A stretch of DNA of 32,547 nt from an uncultured Brevinema sp. (GCA_947036575.1 CAMQSH010000003.1:1-32547); one strand, 5' to 3'; counted from the stretch's first letter, positions 17,265-27,900 are shown. Translations and numbers: made by a program. The notes: generated by a model from the letters alone, not told the origin.

Positions 17265-17960
17265 ATGGAAAGTGATAGTAGTAGGTGTAATAAAGAAAAT
17301 TTTATTACACTATTAGAAGGATTTGAAGCAGAAGATGTTTTAACGCCTATTTCAATGACTCAATTAATCAATATAGAAGATAGCTATGAAGAAATCATAG
17401 AGATCATTTCTAATTCATCTCATTATTGTTATCCTGTTTATAAAGATGGGATAGATAATATTTTGGGTATCCTCTATATTCGAGATCTATTAATTAATAA
17501 ATCAGAACCTTTTGATTTGTATTCTCTTTTACATTATCCTATATTTATATCTGAAAACAAAAGTTTACTAGAAATACTAAAAGAATTTAAACAAAAAGAA
17601 ACTAGTTTTGCTATTGTTGTTGATGAACACGGTGCTGTTCGTGGTACTGTTACAAGTACAGATATTCTCAATAGTTTTTGTGATAGTAATGCTTCTGAAG
17701 CATCCTTACAAGATCTTGTCAAAATACAAGGAAATGACTATCTTATAAATGCACGTTTTCCTTTGGATGAATTTAATAAAAAATTCGATCAAGAGTTAAA
17801 AGGTGAAGACTGTGATAGTTTGGGTGGATTTGTTATTGAACAATTTTCTTATGTTCCTCAATTAGGGGAAGTGCTAACTATAAATAATATGGTTATTACT
17901 ATTTCACAAACTGAAGGTGCAAAACTTCAAGAACTGACTGTTAATTTTAATACAAAATAG
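17265..17960 (+). CDS. CBS-pair protein with CorC_HlyC domain (TlyC/CorC-like)
   Basis: This is a 231-residue cytoplasmic protein without membrane segments. A CBS pair spans about 20-150 (SHYCYPVYKDG-DNILGILYI, then SFAIVVDEHGAVRGTVTSTD). A transporter-associated CorC_HlyC domain covers about 160-225 (GEDCDSLGGFVIEQFSYVPQLGE). This is the architecture of CorC and of spirochaetal TlyC. CBS pairs bind adenine nucleotides; CorC proteins affect divalent-cation handling, and the haemolysin label given to TlyC is disputed. It lies 26 bp after dnaN and 8 bp before surE on the same strand, probably in one operon. The DUF21 membrane domain of long homologues is absent. Confidence 0.88.
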   Translation: MESDSSRCNKENFITLLEGFEAEDVLTPISMTQLINIEDSYEEIIEIISNSSHYCYPVYKDGIDNILGILYIRDLLINKSEPFDLYSLLHYPIFISENKSLLEILKEFKQKETSFAIVVDEHGAVRGTVTSTDILNSFCDSNASEASLQDLVKIQGNDYLINARFPLDEFNKKFDQELKGEDCDSLGGFVIEQFSYVPQLGEVLTINNMVITISQTEGAKLQELTVNFNTK

Positions 17961-17968
17961 GAGCTATT

Positions 17969-18757
17969 ATGAAAATTTTATTTATCAATGATGATGGATA
18001 TGATGCTATAGGAATTCAAACATTATATAAAGCTTTTGTTAATCATTATGATTCCTACATGTGTGCTCCTCTTACTCATAAAAGTGCTTTTAGCCATGCT
18101 ATTAATTATTATGATCATCTAGAATTAAAACCTCTTTCTGATGGTATAAAAGGGTTTGCTCTTGATGGGACACCAGCAGATTGTGCGAGAGCATCATTAC
18201 AAGGATTATTCAAAGAAAAATTTGATCTTGTATTATCTGGTATTAATTATGGAGTTAATGCAGCCCAAGATATTTTTTATTCTGGTACTGTTGCTGCTGC
18301 TAGGGAATCTACTTTTCATGGTGTAATGGCTATAGCAACTTCTCTTCATCTTCAGGATTCAGCGGGTCATGTTATTACTGATGATATACAAAACAAATTT
18401 GCTTATGCTGCTGAAATGACTAAAAGAATAGTTGATACCTTGCCAAAAGAATTACTTCAATACAAAGAATCTCTTATTAATATTAATTTTCCAGCTACAA
18501 TGCCTGCTAAAGGGATTAAACTTACTACTCTTGGATTACATGGATACAAAACAGAATTGGAACATTCTTCTAAAGATAATAAAGATTATGTAAAAATTAA
18601 TACTGTTGATAAAAGTGTGGGTACAGGACCAGGGACTGATGTATATCATTTGAATGAAGGATATATTGTTGTTACTGCTCTACACAAAGGTATTAGCTAT
18701 GATGAAATTTTACAAAGTAAACTTGCTTTTATAGAAAAAATTTCAACTGCTCTTTAA
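17969..18757 (+). CDS. surE: 5'/3'-nucleotidase SurE
   Basis: SurE is a metal-dependent phosphatase of nucleoside monophosphates. All family motifs are present: the N-terminal ILFINDDGYDAIGI (metal-binding Asp-Asp), APLTHKSAFSHAI with the conserved serine, LDGTPADCARASL, and SGINYGVNAAQDIFYSGTVA followed by AARE. The 262-residue length is typical. The ATG has AGGAG and lies 8 bp after the CBS gene, so translation may be coupled. It is the last gene of the unit before a strong terminator. Confidence 0.96.
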   Translation: MKILFINDDGYDAIGIQTLYKAFVNHYDSYMCAPLTHKSAFSHAINYYDHLELKPLSDGIKGFALDGTPADCARASLQGLFKEKFDLVLSGINYGVNAAQDIFYSGTVAAARESTFHGVMAIATSLHLQDSAGHVITDDIQNKFAYAAEMTKRIVDTLPKELLQYKESLININFPATMPAKGIKLTTLGLHGYKTELEHSSKDNKDYVKINTVDKSVGTGPGTDVYHLNEGYIVVTALHKGISYDEILQSKLAFIEKISTAL

Positions 18758-18778
18758 TTTTATACAAAAATGTTTATT

Positions 18779-18807
18779 AAAAAAGGACTCTTAGAGTCCT
18801 TTTTTTG
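18779..18807. terminator. Intrinsic terminator between convergent surE and the ATP-grasp/FMN fusion gene
   Basis: AAAAGGACTC and GAGTCCTTTT form a perfect 10-bp stem with a TTA loop and T-runs on both strands. It serves both converging transcripts. Confidence 0.9.
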
Positions 18808-18826
18808 ATTTGAAATATAATTAGGA

Positions 18827-21097
18827 TTATAAATTAGGATTTTGAGGATCAAAGATAATATCTTTTCTTTCTTGTAATTCTTTAATAGAAGACACACCTA
18901 ATAAAAGCATTTGACTATAAATTTGTTTTTTGATATTATTGAGATAAGCAGTGATAGCTTCATATCCTCCACCAACAGCATGTGTAGCAACAGGTCTTCC
19001 TATCAGGACAGCATCAGCGCCCAAACTAATTGCTTTGATAACATCTGATCCGGATCTAATAGCACCATCAACTAGTATAATAGCTTTATCGCCAATAGCT
19101 TTTTTTATATGAGGAAGCATATCTATAGGTAAAGGAAAAGAATCACCAATACGCCCTCCATGAGAAGAAACGATAATATGTGTTGCCCCAGCTTCAACTG
19201 CTTTAAGAGCATCTGAAACAGAGAGGACTCCCTTAATAATAAATGGTAAATCATAAGTTTGGGATAGTTCTTTTAATTCTGATGTTGTTTTGGGAGTAGT
19301 TTCTTGTCCTAGATTGGAGAATGTTTTTAAGCCGATACCATCAATGTCTGTTCCAAATCCCAAGGCTCCAGCTTCTACAGCTAATTGATAACGTAATTTT
19401 ATAAAATCTAAATCTTTTCTCGGCTTACAAATAATTACAGAATGTCCAAAGTTTTCTAAAATTGCTTGTGCTACATGAGGAAATAAGTCAGGGTCTGCAG
19501 GATCTGGGGTGAAAGCGATGGTTCCTGCATGCTTGGCACCTTTTATGAAGGCTCTTTGTAAATCTAATTCTGTAATAGCATTATTATAATTAATTTTTCC
19601 TCCACCAATAGGAGCAACTAAAACAGGCATAGATAGCTGTCTATCAAACATTTTTATAGAAGTATCTACAGTGATATTTTCATGAATATAATTAGGCATG
19701 ATTTTAATTTGTTTAAATCTATTATAAGCTTGGATAAATGCTTCACCAGTACCAACTCCACCAACACCTGGTATTTGACCTCGACACCAAACTCCATCAC
19801 AAGCTTTACAGACAATACATACAGTCTTTAGTAAGTTTCTTGCCTGTTTTTCACTATTTTGGATAATTGCAGTGTAATCGCTAGTATTTTCGACTTCTAT
19901 TTTAATAGATGCTAGAGTTTTGTTAATTGCTCTTAATGCAAGCTCTCTTGTAGGTGCGGTAGCAATAATATTACCTTGTTTATCAAGATTGTTTTTTGGA
20001 TAGTAGACAATATCTCCTACTTGAGCTTTGATAGAAAAGTGAGAAATATATTCTTGTTCCAAAATGTTATCAGGAATAGACATACTTATTACTTTGCCTG
20101 GAGGTAGAATAATAGCTCTTTCTATACTGGTAAAATTTTTAGTAGGGGTGAGTTCAGGAATTTTCTCTCCTAAGGCAGTTTTGACCATATATTCATGGAG
20201 AGGAATTCCTGTTGCAAAAGGAAAAGTGTGGGAAGACATAAATCCACCAGATAAACGAGCAGCAATTTCTATAACCCAAGTTTTATCTTTAGATATTTTG
20301 AGGTCTGCCTTAGCTGCACCGTGACTGAGCCTCAAAGCTTTGATACCATCTCTAAAAGTAAAAATCGCTCTTTCTAACCATTCGTTATTCAAGCTTGAGG
20401 GCAAGATATGTCCTGTTTCTACAAAATAAGGAGAGTATTCGATAATTCTATCTCCAATACCTGTAATAGTAATAATTCCATCATTAATAAGTGCATCAAT
20501 ACTTAATTCATGAGCATCTATATATTCTTCTATAAGGATTTCTGGAAAGTCTCTATTATTTTCTTGGGCTAGAGTAATAGCAGCTGTTAGTTCTTCTACA
20601 GATTTAACAAGAGAAACTCCTCTAGCACCCATATTTCTTGTTGGTTTAACTACACAAACATGATCTAATTCTTCAAAAAAAGACAAAGCTTCTTCTAAAT
20701 TAGTAATTTTTTTGTATAAAGGAATAGGGACCCCAGCGTTTTCAAATGCTTTACGCATTAAGGCTTTGTCGCTAGCATTCAATGCAGCATTAGGGTGATG
20801 CCCTGGTAAATCAAAATGATGGGCAATGGTAGCTACTGTATAAGAAGCGTCAGTCCCAGCTGTTGCAACTCCGTGGATATCACCTTTTAGGCTTACATAT
20901 TCTTGGACTTTTTCTAAGCTTTCTTGAGCATCCATAGTATTAGCAATGATAAAATCATCAGAAAACTCAAAACCTACAGCTTCGGGATTTTGATCAGTAG
21001 CGATTACTCTTAATCCAAGATTTTTTGCTGCTTTGATGAGAGGTATTTGTAATTCACCTGCCCCTATAACGATAAATTGTTTGTCTGAATAGGACAT
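18827..21097 (-). CDS. Fusion of ATP-grasp ligase and FMN-dependent alpha-hydroxy-acid dehydrogenase
   Basis: This 756-residue cytoplasmic protein joins two enzymes. Residues 1-400 are ATP-grasp: a Rossmann pre-domain (FIVIGAGELQIPLIKAA), the nucleotide-binding VVKPTRNMGARGVSLV, IEEYIDAHELSID and the metal-site VIEIAARLSGG. Residues about 415-750 are an FMN_dh TIM barrel of the lactate/glycolate oxidase type: PVLVAPIGG, FIIKGVLSVSDA, the active-site VSSHGGR with catalytic His and Arg, and the FMN-phosphate segment VDGAIRSGSDV-ISLGADAVLIGRP. At the junction CIVCKACDGVWCRG (about 424-437) has four cysteines, as in clostridial members, possibly a metal or redox site. ATG with AGAGG, 9 bp after the TPR gene: third gene of the operon. 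Substrates of both halves are unknown. Confidence 0.85.
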   Translation of the reverse strand: MSYSDKQFIVIGAGELQIPLIKAAKNLGLRVIATDQNPEAVGFEFSDDFIIANTMDAQESLEKVQEYVSLKGDIHGVATAGTDASYTVATIAHHFDLPGHHPNAALNASDKALMRKAFENAGVPIPLYKKITNLEEALSFFEELDHVCVVKPTRNMGARGVSLVKSVEELTAAITLAQENNRDFPEILIEEYIDAHELSIDALINDGIITITGIGDRIIEYSPYFVETGHILPSSLNNEWLERAIFTFRDGIKALRLSHGAAKADLKISKDKTWVIEIAARLSGGFMSSHTFPFATGIPLHEYMVKTALGEKIPELTPTKNFTSIERAIILPPGKVISMSIPDNILEQEYISHFSIKAQVGDIVYYPKNNLDKQGNIIATAPTRELALRAINKTLASIKIEVENTSDYTAIIQNSEKQARNLLKTVCIVCKACDGVWCRGQIPGVGGVGTGEAFIQAYNRFKQIKIMPNYIHENITVDTSIKMFDRQLSMPVLVAPIGGGKINYNNAITELDLQRAFIKGAKHAGTIAFTPDPADPDLFPHVAQAILENFGHSVIICKPRKDLDFIKLRYQLAVEAGALGFGTDIDGIGLKTFSNLGQETTPKTTSELKELSQTYDLPFIIKGVLSVSDALKAVEAGATHIIVSSHGGRIGDSFPLPIDMLPHIKKAIGDKAIILVDGAIRSGSDVIKAISLGADAVLIGRPVATHAVGGGYEAITAYLNNIKKQIYSQMLLLGVSSIKELQERKDIIFDPQNPNL

Positions 21098-21106
21098 GTA
21101 TACCTC

Positions 21107-23074
21107 TTAATTATTCTCAGCATTGGAAAAATCCACAGTGTTTTTATGACGGATTTGACTAATCTGATCAACATTTTTAATAACATTTGTAGATGGAATA
21201 TTTGTTTTTTTATCCTTAGTAGTATTGGTATTTAACGAAGGCACAAACTCTATAGGAATAATAAAAGCAGATTTAATATCAATGAGTGATAAAGGGGTAG
21301 TATTTTGCTTTATCGTAGCGGTATAAGGTGTGATAGCAGTTACCGTTGCTGTTGTAAGAGGAATAAAATTTTTATCAAGGATGGCGACAGTTGAATTTTT
21401 AGTTAGATCATAAGCCGTCCCCAAACTGATCTCAAAACTCGAATCTGCTAAACGTGAATTAATATAACCAATAGTAGGAAGAAATTGTGAAATATTTACA
21501 ATTAAATTTATGAGATTTTCTGTTAATCGTTGTGAAGTAAAAGCATGCTGAAGTTTTTTAATTAACAATCCATTTTTATCAAATACTTCAATATCTAATA
21601 CTGAATTATCTTGATCAATCACCATACTTGTAATAGTATTATAAGTAGTATTTTGTTGAAAGATTGTCCGACTTTCTTGGACAAATTCTTTATCTCTTTC
21701 TATTACAAAATTCATGTCAGGATAAAAAAACTCTAATTCTTTAAATTCTTTTTGAATAGAAGATCCAATTCTACAAGAACTGTCTTTAATAAATATTTTA
21801 TTTGTATATTGATATAAAAGTCTTTTACTAGTATTTAATCTTTTAGTTTTTGTGAGATGATTACGTAATGCTAAAATCTTAGTTGTCAAAGGATTGCTAG
21901 TATTTTGATTAATAGCTTCTGTTAAGAGTAGATTTATAAGGTATTGATTGTTTTGAATTTTTGCATAATTAATAAGCTCATTTCGAGCTTTACTATTAGA
22001 AGGGTCTAACTTAACTATTTTTTGTAATAGAGAAAGCCTATAATAGCCAAGACCTTTTTTACGCTCTTGATTTGCTAAACCTTCAAGGTGCTTAGAAAGC
22101 TTTAATTTTAAGTCTGTATTTTCTGTTGATAATACATAATTATAAAATGCAGATATATATAATTGATTAGAAGGTTCTAACTCAAAAGCTTTTTGTAAAA
22201 ATTCATTAGCCTTATCAATGTTATTGGCAATAGAATATAAATTATATAATTTCCATTTTAATATCGCAGTATTTTGTATAGGTAATTCTGAAAGTGTTTG
22301 ATCTGTTATTTCGTAATATTTTAATGCTTTTGTATAGTTATTTTGAAAAAACGATAAATCACCAAGCAGTCTATTTCTAAGAATAGAATCACCAAAACGT
22401 GCATTTGCTTCTTCTAAGATGACAATAGCTTTGTTAGGTTCTTTATCAGAAATATAAAAATCAGCAAAGGCATCAAGTAAATATTCATTATAAGGAAAGC
22501 TTCTGATTCCATCTAAAAATATTTTTTGTGATAAAGACGAATTACGATTTTGTTGAGCAATTTTTGCTCTTAAAATAACATTTTGCCAAGAATTAGGACT
22601 ATAGTGATATGCTAATTCAGCCAAACGTTCTGCATCTTGTAGAAAATTATATTGAAGATTTAATAATGCAAATTCAGAGTACGCTTCTCCCATGTTAGGA
22701 GCTAATTTAATAGCATAAGCATAGGCATCTTGAGCATTGGTATATTTTTTTTGTGCTCTATAGATATTTCCTGCAATTACATGGTTACTAGGATTTTCTT
22801 TAGATAGTAAAATAGCTTTTTGAATATTAGTAATAGCATTGTCGTATTGATTAAAAGATAGTAATAATTCTGCATATGTTCTATAAATATTATTATCATT
22901 AGGGTTTTCTTGAAGTAATGCAGTTAAGCTAGAAATTCCTTGTGCATAATTTTTCTCAGTGATATACTCTTGGACTTGTGCTAGTTGTTCTTTTACAGAA
23001 TTACTTGTTTGAGAAAAAGAGATATTTGGGAAACAGATAGTTAGCAATAAAAAAATATATATTATAGTTTTCAT
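21107..23074 (-). CDS. Exported TPR-repeat protein
   Basis: The 655-residue protein has a signal peptide (MKTIIYIFLLLTICFPNISFSQ), so it is periplasmic or surface-located. Residues about 30-400 are ten or so TPR-like helical pairs (AYAYAIKLAPNMGEAYSEFA, KALKYYEITDQTL, ANEFLQKAFELEPSNQLYIS). The last ~220 residues form a beta-rich domain of no family I recognise, with a Thr/Asn/Lys-rich tail. The ATG overlaps the DUF2225 stop by one base (TAATG), so translation is coupled. The tight three-gene operon suggests all three products work in one process, perhaps envelope assembly, but this is only inference from linkage. Confidence 0.8.
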   Translation of the reverse strand: MKTIIYIFLLLTICFPNISFSQTSNSVKEQLAQVQEYITEKNYAQGISSLTALLQENPNDNNIYRTYAELLLSFNQYDNAITNIQKAILLSKENPSNHVIAGNIYRAQKKYTNAQDAYAYAIKLAPNMGEAYSEFALLNLQYNFLQDAERLAELAYHYSPNSWQNVILRAKIAQQNRNSSLSQKIFLDGIRSFPYNEYLLDAFADFYISDKEPNKAIVILEEANARFGDSILRNRLLGDLSFFQNNYTKALKYYEITDQTLSELPIQNTAILKWKLYNLYSIANNIDKANEFLQKAFELEPSNQLYISAFYNYVLSTENTDLKLKLSKHLEGLANQERKKGLGYYRLSLLQKIVKLDPSNSKARNELINYAKIQNNQYLINLLLTEAINQNTSNPLTTKILALRNHLTKTKRLNTSKRLLYQYTNKIFIKDSSCRIGSSIQKEFKELEFFYPDMNFVIERDKEFVQESRTIFQQNTTYNTITSMVIDQDNSVLDIEVFDKNGLLIKKLQHAFTSQRLTENLINLIVNISQFLPTIGYINSRLADSSFEISLGTAYDLTKNSTVAILDKNFIPLTTATVTAITPYTATIKQNTTPLSLIDIKSAFIIPIEFVPSLNTNTTKDKKTNIPSTNVIKNVDQISQIRHKNTVDFSNAENN

Positions 23075-23982
23075 TATTCCTCATCTTCCTGATTTTCGAT
23101 TTCATCGGCAACACTAGTATCAAAACCACTAGTTGCTAGTTTTTCTAATAATTTGCTTGCTTTTGTATATAAATTTTTTGAATTAACAACAAGTACGTGT
23201 GGTTTGTTTTTAGTAGATTTACCAACACCAAATATTTTTGATAAGACACGTTTTACCGTTCCGATTTTAACAATTTGTTCTTTAGGATCTAATAAATGTA
23301 CGTGTTTCATAGATAAGTATGCAATTATATATAAAAGACCGTCATATCCAAAGTTTGTATCGACATCCGGTCCCATCCATACAAATCCGTCAAAAGGTTC
23401 TTCATGAGAAAATTGTTTAGTGAGACATTCAGAATAATTAATATAAGATTGGTAATAGAGAGATTCTCTTAACTCTTTAAAATGTTCTATGTTACTTTTT
23501 TGATAAAGATCGTCTGCTAACCAAGCAGCTCTTAAAGCATATAATCCACGTCTTGCTGTTGGTGATGATTCTTTAGGGAGATGTATAGTACTTGCAAATG
23601 CCAAAATATAAGCAGCTAATCCTTCGACAGTATCTCTATATGTTGTAAAATCAATTTTTTCTCCAAAAATATCTGTTAATAATTTATCTCTATTATCTGC
23701 TTCTTGTTGGATTTCTGGTATCATAGTAGGCACTACTTTTTTTAAATCACTTAATAAACCTGAATAAAGACAAGAAGGGCATACAACAATAGGATAAATC
23801 ATAGGATTTATGATTCCGTATTTTTGAGTAGGTATGTACATACGCCTTAGTTCAATGGTGAGATCTCCTGCATTGAGACGGCCTCGTCCTGTTTGTAATT
23901 CTTCTTTTTGAAATTTAGTTTGACAAGCGGGGCAAGTGATAATATTTTTAGAAAAAAATGTAACTTGTTGTTTTTCATTCAA
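23074..23982 (-). CDS. DUF2225 zinc-ribbon-like protein
   Basis: This protein of about 302 residues begins with a metal-binding region: TCPACQTKF and, some 50 residues later, VVCPSCLYSG, two CxxC pairs fitting a zinc site as in DUF2225. The helical remainder contains TARRGLYALRAAWLADD, which resembles a TPR-like segment. The function of the family is unknown; there is no signal peptide. The start is TTG at 23982, because AAGGAG lies seven bases upstream and the nearby ATG at 23978 is in another frame. It is the first gene of the operon with the TPR and ATP-grasp/FMN proteins, divergent from uppP. Confidence 0.85.
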   Translation of the reverse strand: MNEKQQVTFFSKNIITCPACQTKFQKEELQTGRGRLNAGDLTIELRRMYIPTQKYGIINPMIYPIVVCPSCLYSGLLSDLKKVVPTMIPEIQQEADNRDKLLTDIFGEKIDFTTYRDTVEGLAAYILAFASTIHLPKESSPTARRGLYALRAAWLADDLYQKSNIEHFKELRESLYYQSYINYSECLTKQFSHEEPFDGFVWMGPDVDTNFGYDGLLYIIAYLSMKHVHLLDPKEQIVKIGTVKRVLSKIFGVGKSTKNKPHVLVVNSKNLYTKASKLLEKLATSGFDTSVADEIENQEDEE

Positions 23983-23993
23983 AATGGATCTCC

Positions 23994-24141
23994 TTGTTAC
24001 AAAATAAATAATTATATTTATTTTAATATATACATTGTAACGTAAATACTCTTTTTTTTCAAAAAAGTGAGCCTTTATTCTTTAAAAAAATAAATAAAGT
24101 ACGAAAATATATATAGGGATAAAATTTTTACTTTGTAACAA
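23994..24141. promoter_or_regulatory. Divergent control region with three TTGTAAC sites
   Basis: TTGTTACAAA (23994-24003) and TTTGTAACAA (24132-24141) are exact inverted copies, each placed 10-20 bp before one of the divergent start codons; a third TTGTAAC lies at 24035-24041. A minus-strand promoter TTACAA-18-TATAAT (24011-24040) uses the middle copy as its -35. No clear plus-strand promoter for uppP was found. Confidence 0.4.
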
Positions 24142-24151
24142 TCGAGGTTTT

Positions 24152-24961
24152 ATGTTATTAGAATTGATTTTTTTGGCTATTATACAAGGAATCACAGAAT
24201 TTTTACCTGTCTCTAGTTCCGGTCACCTTAATGTTTTAGCTCATTTTATAGCTTTTGACCAACAACATCTATTGTTATATTTTTTGGTATTACATGCGGG
24301 TACAGCTTGTGCTGCTATTTATTTTTTTAGGCAAGATATTTATGCTATTATTTTAGGATTATGGGAGTTTGTTACAAAAAAAGATACAGAGCAAGCAAAA
24401 AATGCGATTAAATGGGTACAATTAATTATAATGGTATCTATTCCAACAGGTATTGTAGGAATAACTTTAAAAACATCTGTAGAAGCTTTAGGTTCAAACT
24501 TATTAGTGATAAGTATTGCTTGGATTGTTACAGCAATTATTTTATTTGCCACAAAATTTGTTGTTTCCAAAAAATTAGAACTTATGACATTCACTTATAA
24601 AGATGCTTTTTTAGTTGGAATTGCTCAAAGTTTTGCTCTACTTCCTGGTATTTCAAGATCTGGATCTACTATTGCCATGGCATTATTCTTAGGAGCAAGT
24701 CCTTCTTTTGCAGGAAAGCTTTCTTTTTTAGCTTCTTTTGTCGCTATTTTTGGAGCTTTGTTGTTAGAAATATTAGATTATATAAAAGTTGGTGACTCAA
24801 CATTATCCTTTACTTATTTATTTATTGGATTTATAATGTCTTTTATAGTGGGCTTGTTTTCACTTAAATTTTTAATTAGTATATTAAAACATGGTAAATT
24901 GTTTTTATTTTCTGTATATTGTTTTATAATAGGAGTATTACTTCTATTTGTTATTTTATAA
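24152..24961 (+). CDS. uppP: Undecaprenyl-diphosphate phosphatase
   Basis: This inner-membrane BacA/UppP-family enzyme dephosphorylates undecaprenyl diphosphate to regenerate the lipid carrier for peptidoglycan and other glycans, and confers bacitracin tolerance. Its 269 residues, about eight hydrophobic segments, the first motif IIQGITEFLPVSSSGHL and the second LPGISRSGSTIA are diagnostic. The ATG has GAGG upstream. ftsK starts 17 bp after its stop, so envelope synthesis and division/segregation genes share a transcript. Confidence 0.97.
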   Translation: MLLELIFLAIIQGITEFLPVSSSGHLNVLAHFIAFDQQHLLLYFLVLHAGTACAAIYFFRQDIYAIILGLWEFVTKKDTEQAKNAIKWVQLIIMVSIPTGIVGITLKTSVEALGSNLLVISIAWIVTAIILFATKFVVSKKLELMTFTYKDAFLVGIAQSFALLPGISRSGSTIAMALFLGASPSFAGKLSFLASFVAIFGALLLEILDYIKVGDSTLSFTYLFIGFIMSFIVGLFSLKFLISILKHGKLFLFSVYCFIIGVLLLFVIL

Positions 24962-24977
24962 AGTTGTAGGTGTATAA

Positions 24978-27900
24978 ATGTTCAAAGGTATTTTAAAAGT
25001 TGTAATCTCTTACGCTTTAATGTTGTTTTCTCTTTTATTGATGATCTCTCTAGTGAAGTTTTCTCCAAATGATTTAGCTTTTTATACGACAGCTATAAAC
25101 TCATCATATACAAATATATTGGGAACTCTTGGTGTACAAATAGCATCTCCTTTTGTATTTTTTTATGGGTATTCTTCTTGGATTTGGGGCTTGTTTTCTT
25201 TATTAATAGGAATGCGTATTTTAGTGGGTATAACGCCCCATGATTTGTTAATTCGTTTTGCTCTTGCTCATGGTATTGCTCTTTTAAGTTCTACACTTTT
25301 TACTTTGTTTACTTCTAATTTTTCTTTTCTTACAGGAGGAGTTTTTGGAGCTCTTTTTGCACATATCTTGACCAGTATTATTCCTAGTTTTATAATGATT
25401 CCTATTATTTTGGCTTTATTAATAATATTACTTGCACAAATGTGGTCTTTACCTTTTGAACAATTAGCAAAAAAATTCAATTCTTTAAATAAAGCTCCCC
25501 AAGTTGTAGTAGAACAGTATAGCGAATATAGAGATGAATTGCCTCAATATAATTCTGATTATTCAGAATTATCAATTCCTATTAATGATAATATAGAAGA
25601 AATATCTCAACAATACCATGCTACTCATGATGAAAATATGCACTATGGTGCTGTGGATACTTTAATAGAGGAATCACACCCAAGTGATTTTAGACATCGA
25701 TCTCAATTACCAAGTTTTTTACAAGAAATTGATGAAGGAGAACCCTCAGAACAGCAGCAACCAGTATTTATCTGTAAAAAACCTTTGGTAACAAAAAAAG
25801 AAACACTATTAAGAGATGTAGAAGTAGATCTTCTTTCTCCTTATCTAAGAGGATCTAGTTCTTTTTATAATAAAATAGAAGAAAATAATTTTCTAAAATC
25901 AAGATCATTAGAGGCTTTAGAATCTCCAACGACTTTAGAAGAAGATGTTCAAAATATTACTGAGGGCCTTGATGAATTAGACCAATCTTTTGAATCTATG
26001 TTGCCTACCAGTGAATGGATTAGAGAATCTGGTGTACCTTTATCAGACTTTATTCGTAATCAATCTGGTGTTAAAAGATTGTCCTTTTCTGATGGGATTG
26101 TAAGTGAAGTAACAGAAATGAGTGAAATCTCAGAAACCCAAATTAATGCTGATGAAAATGAAAACATTGCAACAGTAGATAAAAAAACAGATTATGATTC
26201 TGAAGAGTTTGCTAATACTACAGATGATGCAGACAAGTTAGCTATTCATACTCTTATAGAAGATTCTGCAGATATTGTCTTTGATGCAGAACCCTCAATA
26301 ATCCCCCAACATATTTCCAACTTTCCTCCTGTTAGTGGACTTTTAAGTGATACACCGATTATTTTAAACGAATTGGATGATAAAGGGCAAGAAATCTCCA
26401 ATTTTTCTTTGGAACATTTTGAGAATCCGACTTATAGTAAGATAGATAATGATATTATAGGAATATCAGATTCTGAAAAAATATTGCTGAGTGGAATCGA
26501 GAGAACCATGAAAAAACAGCAAGAATCTACTGATTCATTAAAAGATAAACTTCATAAAAAACAACAAGAGTTAGCAGAAATATATTATAAGACATTAGAA
26601 CAAGAAGAAAATGCTAGTTTTGTAGATGAAGAACTAGGACCAGTGATATCTGATTTTGTTCTTCAAGATTTTGAAAAGGAAATTTTAGCATTAAAAAAAG
26701 AATCTAATACTCTTGATACTGTATCTCAAAACATATCTGATACTAGCTTTTTGATGACTCATAAATCATCACTTGATTCGGAACCTGTGTTTGATCCTTT
26801 AGCTCAAGACCCAATTAATACTCTTGTTTTACCTGAAAAATCTATAGATTCAGAACACCTTATACAAGAATTGATGATTCCTAATGTAGAAGATATTGAA
26901 GATATTGAAAATGTAGATTATCTAGAATCTTTATTGGAAATAACGCCTAAGGAAGAAAAAGAATCTATTGATTTTCAAACAGAAGAAGATCTTAATATTA
27001 AAGAAGAATATGATATTCCAAATTTAGTCTCTCTTATGAGATTAAATTTGGGAGAGGCAGAATTTCCTGATATTAAAGAATTAACAAGAAAAGCTTTTTC
27101 CCCTAATAATAGTAATTGGAATATTGATTTTAAAGATTTTGACAAAGAAGAAACAGTTTTAGAATTTAAAGATATTTTCACACAAAAAGATAAGCCAAGT
27201 AATGATATTAATAAAATAGAAAAATTTGAAGAGTTACTGGAGACTGAAGATCCTTTTGTGCTATTAGAAGAGTCGCAGGGAGAAATTCCTATACCTTCAG
27301 TAGATACAATGCATAGTTTTTCTTCTGAATTAGAGAGAGAACCGGCCTTTGTTATTAGCAGGAATGATGATGAAAATACTCAAGAGAGTAATCTTCTAAA
27401 ACCAAATACTATGACTCCTATGTCTATTCCTACTTTTATAGAGGATACAGCATTTAGTTTTTCTTCAGAAGATTCAGAAAGAGAACCTGAATTTACAATT
27501 CGTAATATTAATGATAATACAGTTTTAGATAATAACCCACCCCTTGAAATAGTGCAAAAAATAGCAGAGCCAGAAGAAATAGTAGCGCCACAAACAATAA
27601 TACCAGAAGAGATATTTATACAGGATTCATCAGAATTAACAGATATAGAATTTAGGGATCAAGAAGATAATATTGCACTAGAAAAACCTATTGTTTTTGA
27701 AGAGTCTATTATTCATGATATGCTTGAAGAGGATAGAGAACCTACTACAGAAAAAGATAGTGAAGAAATGTTAAATGTGGAGCAGGAACAAAGAGATATT
27801 ATACTTAGTCATGAAGAAGAAATTTTATTTGCAGATGAGGATAGTAATGAAATTTATGAAATTGAACAAAACCCTGTAGATCAAGATATTACCGATTTGG

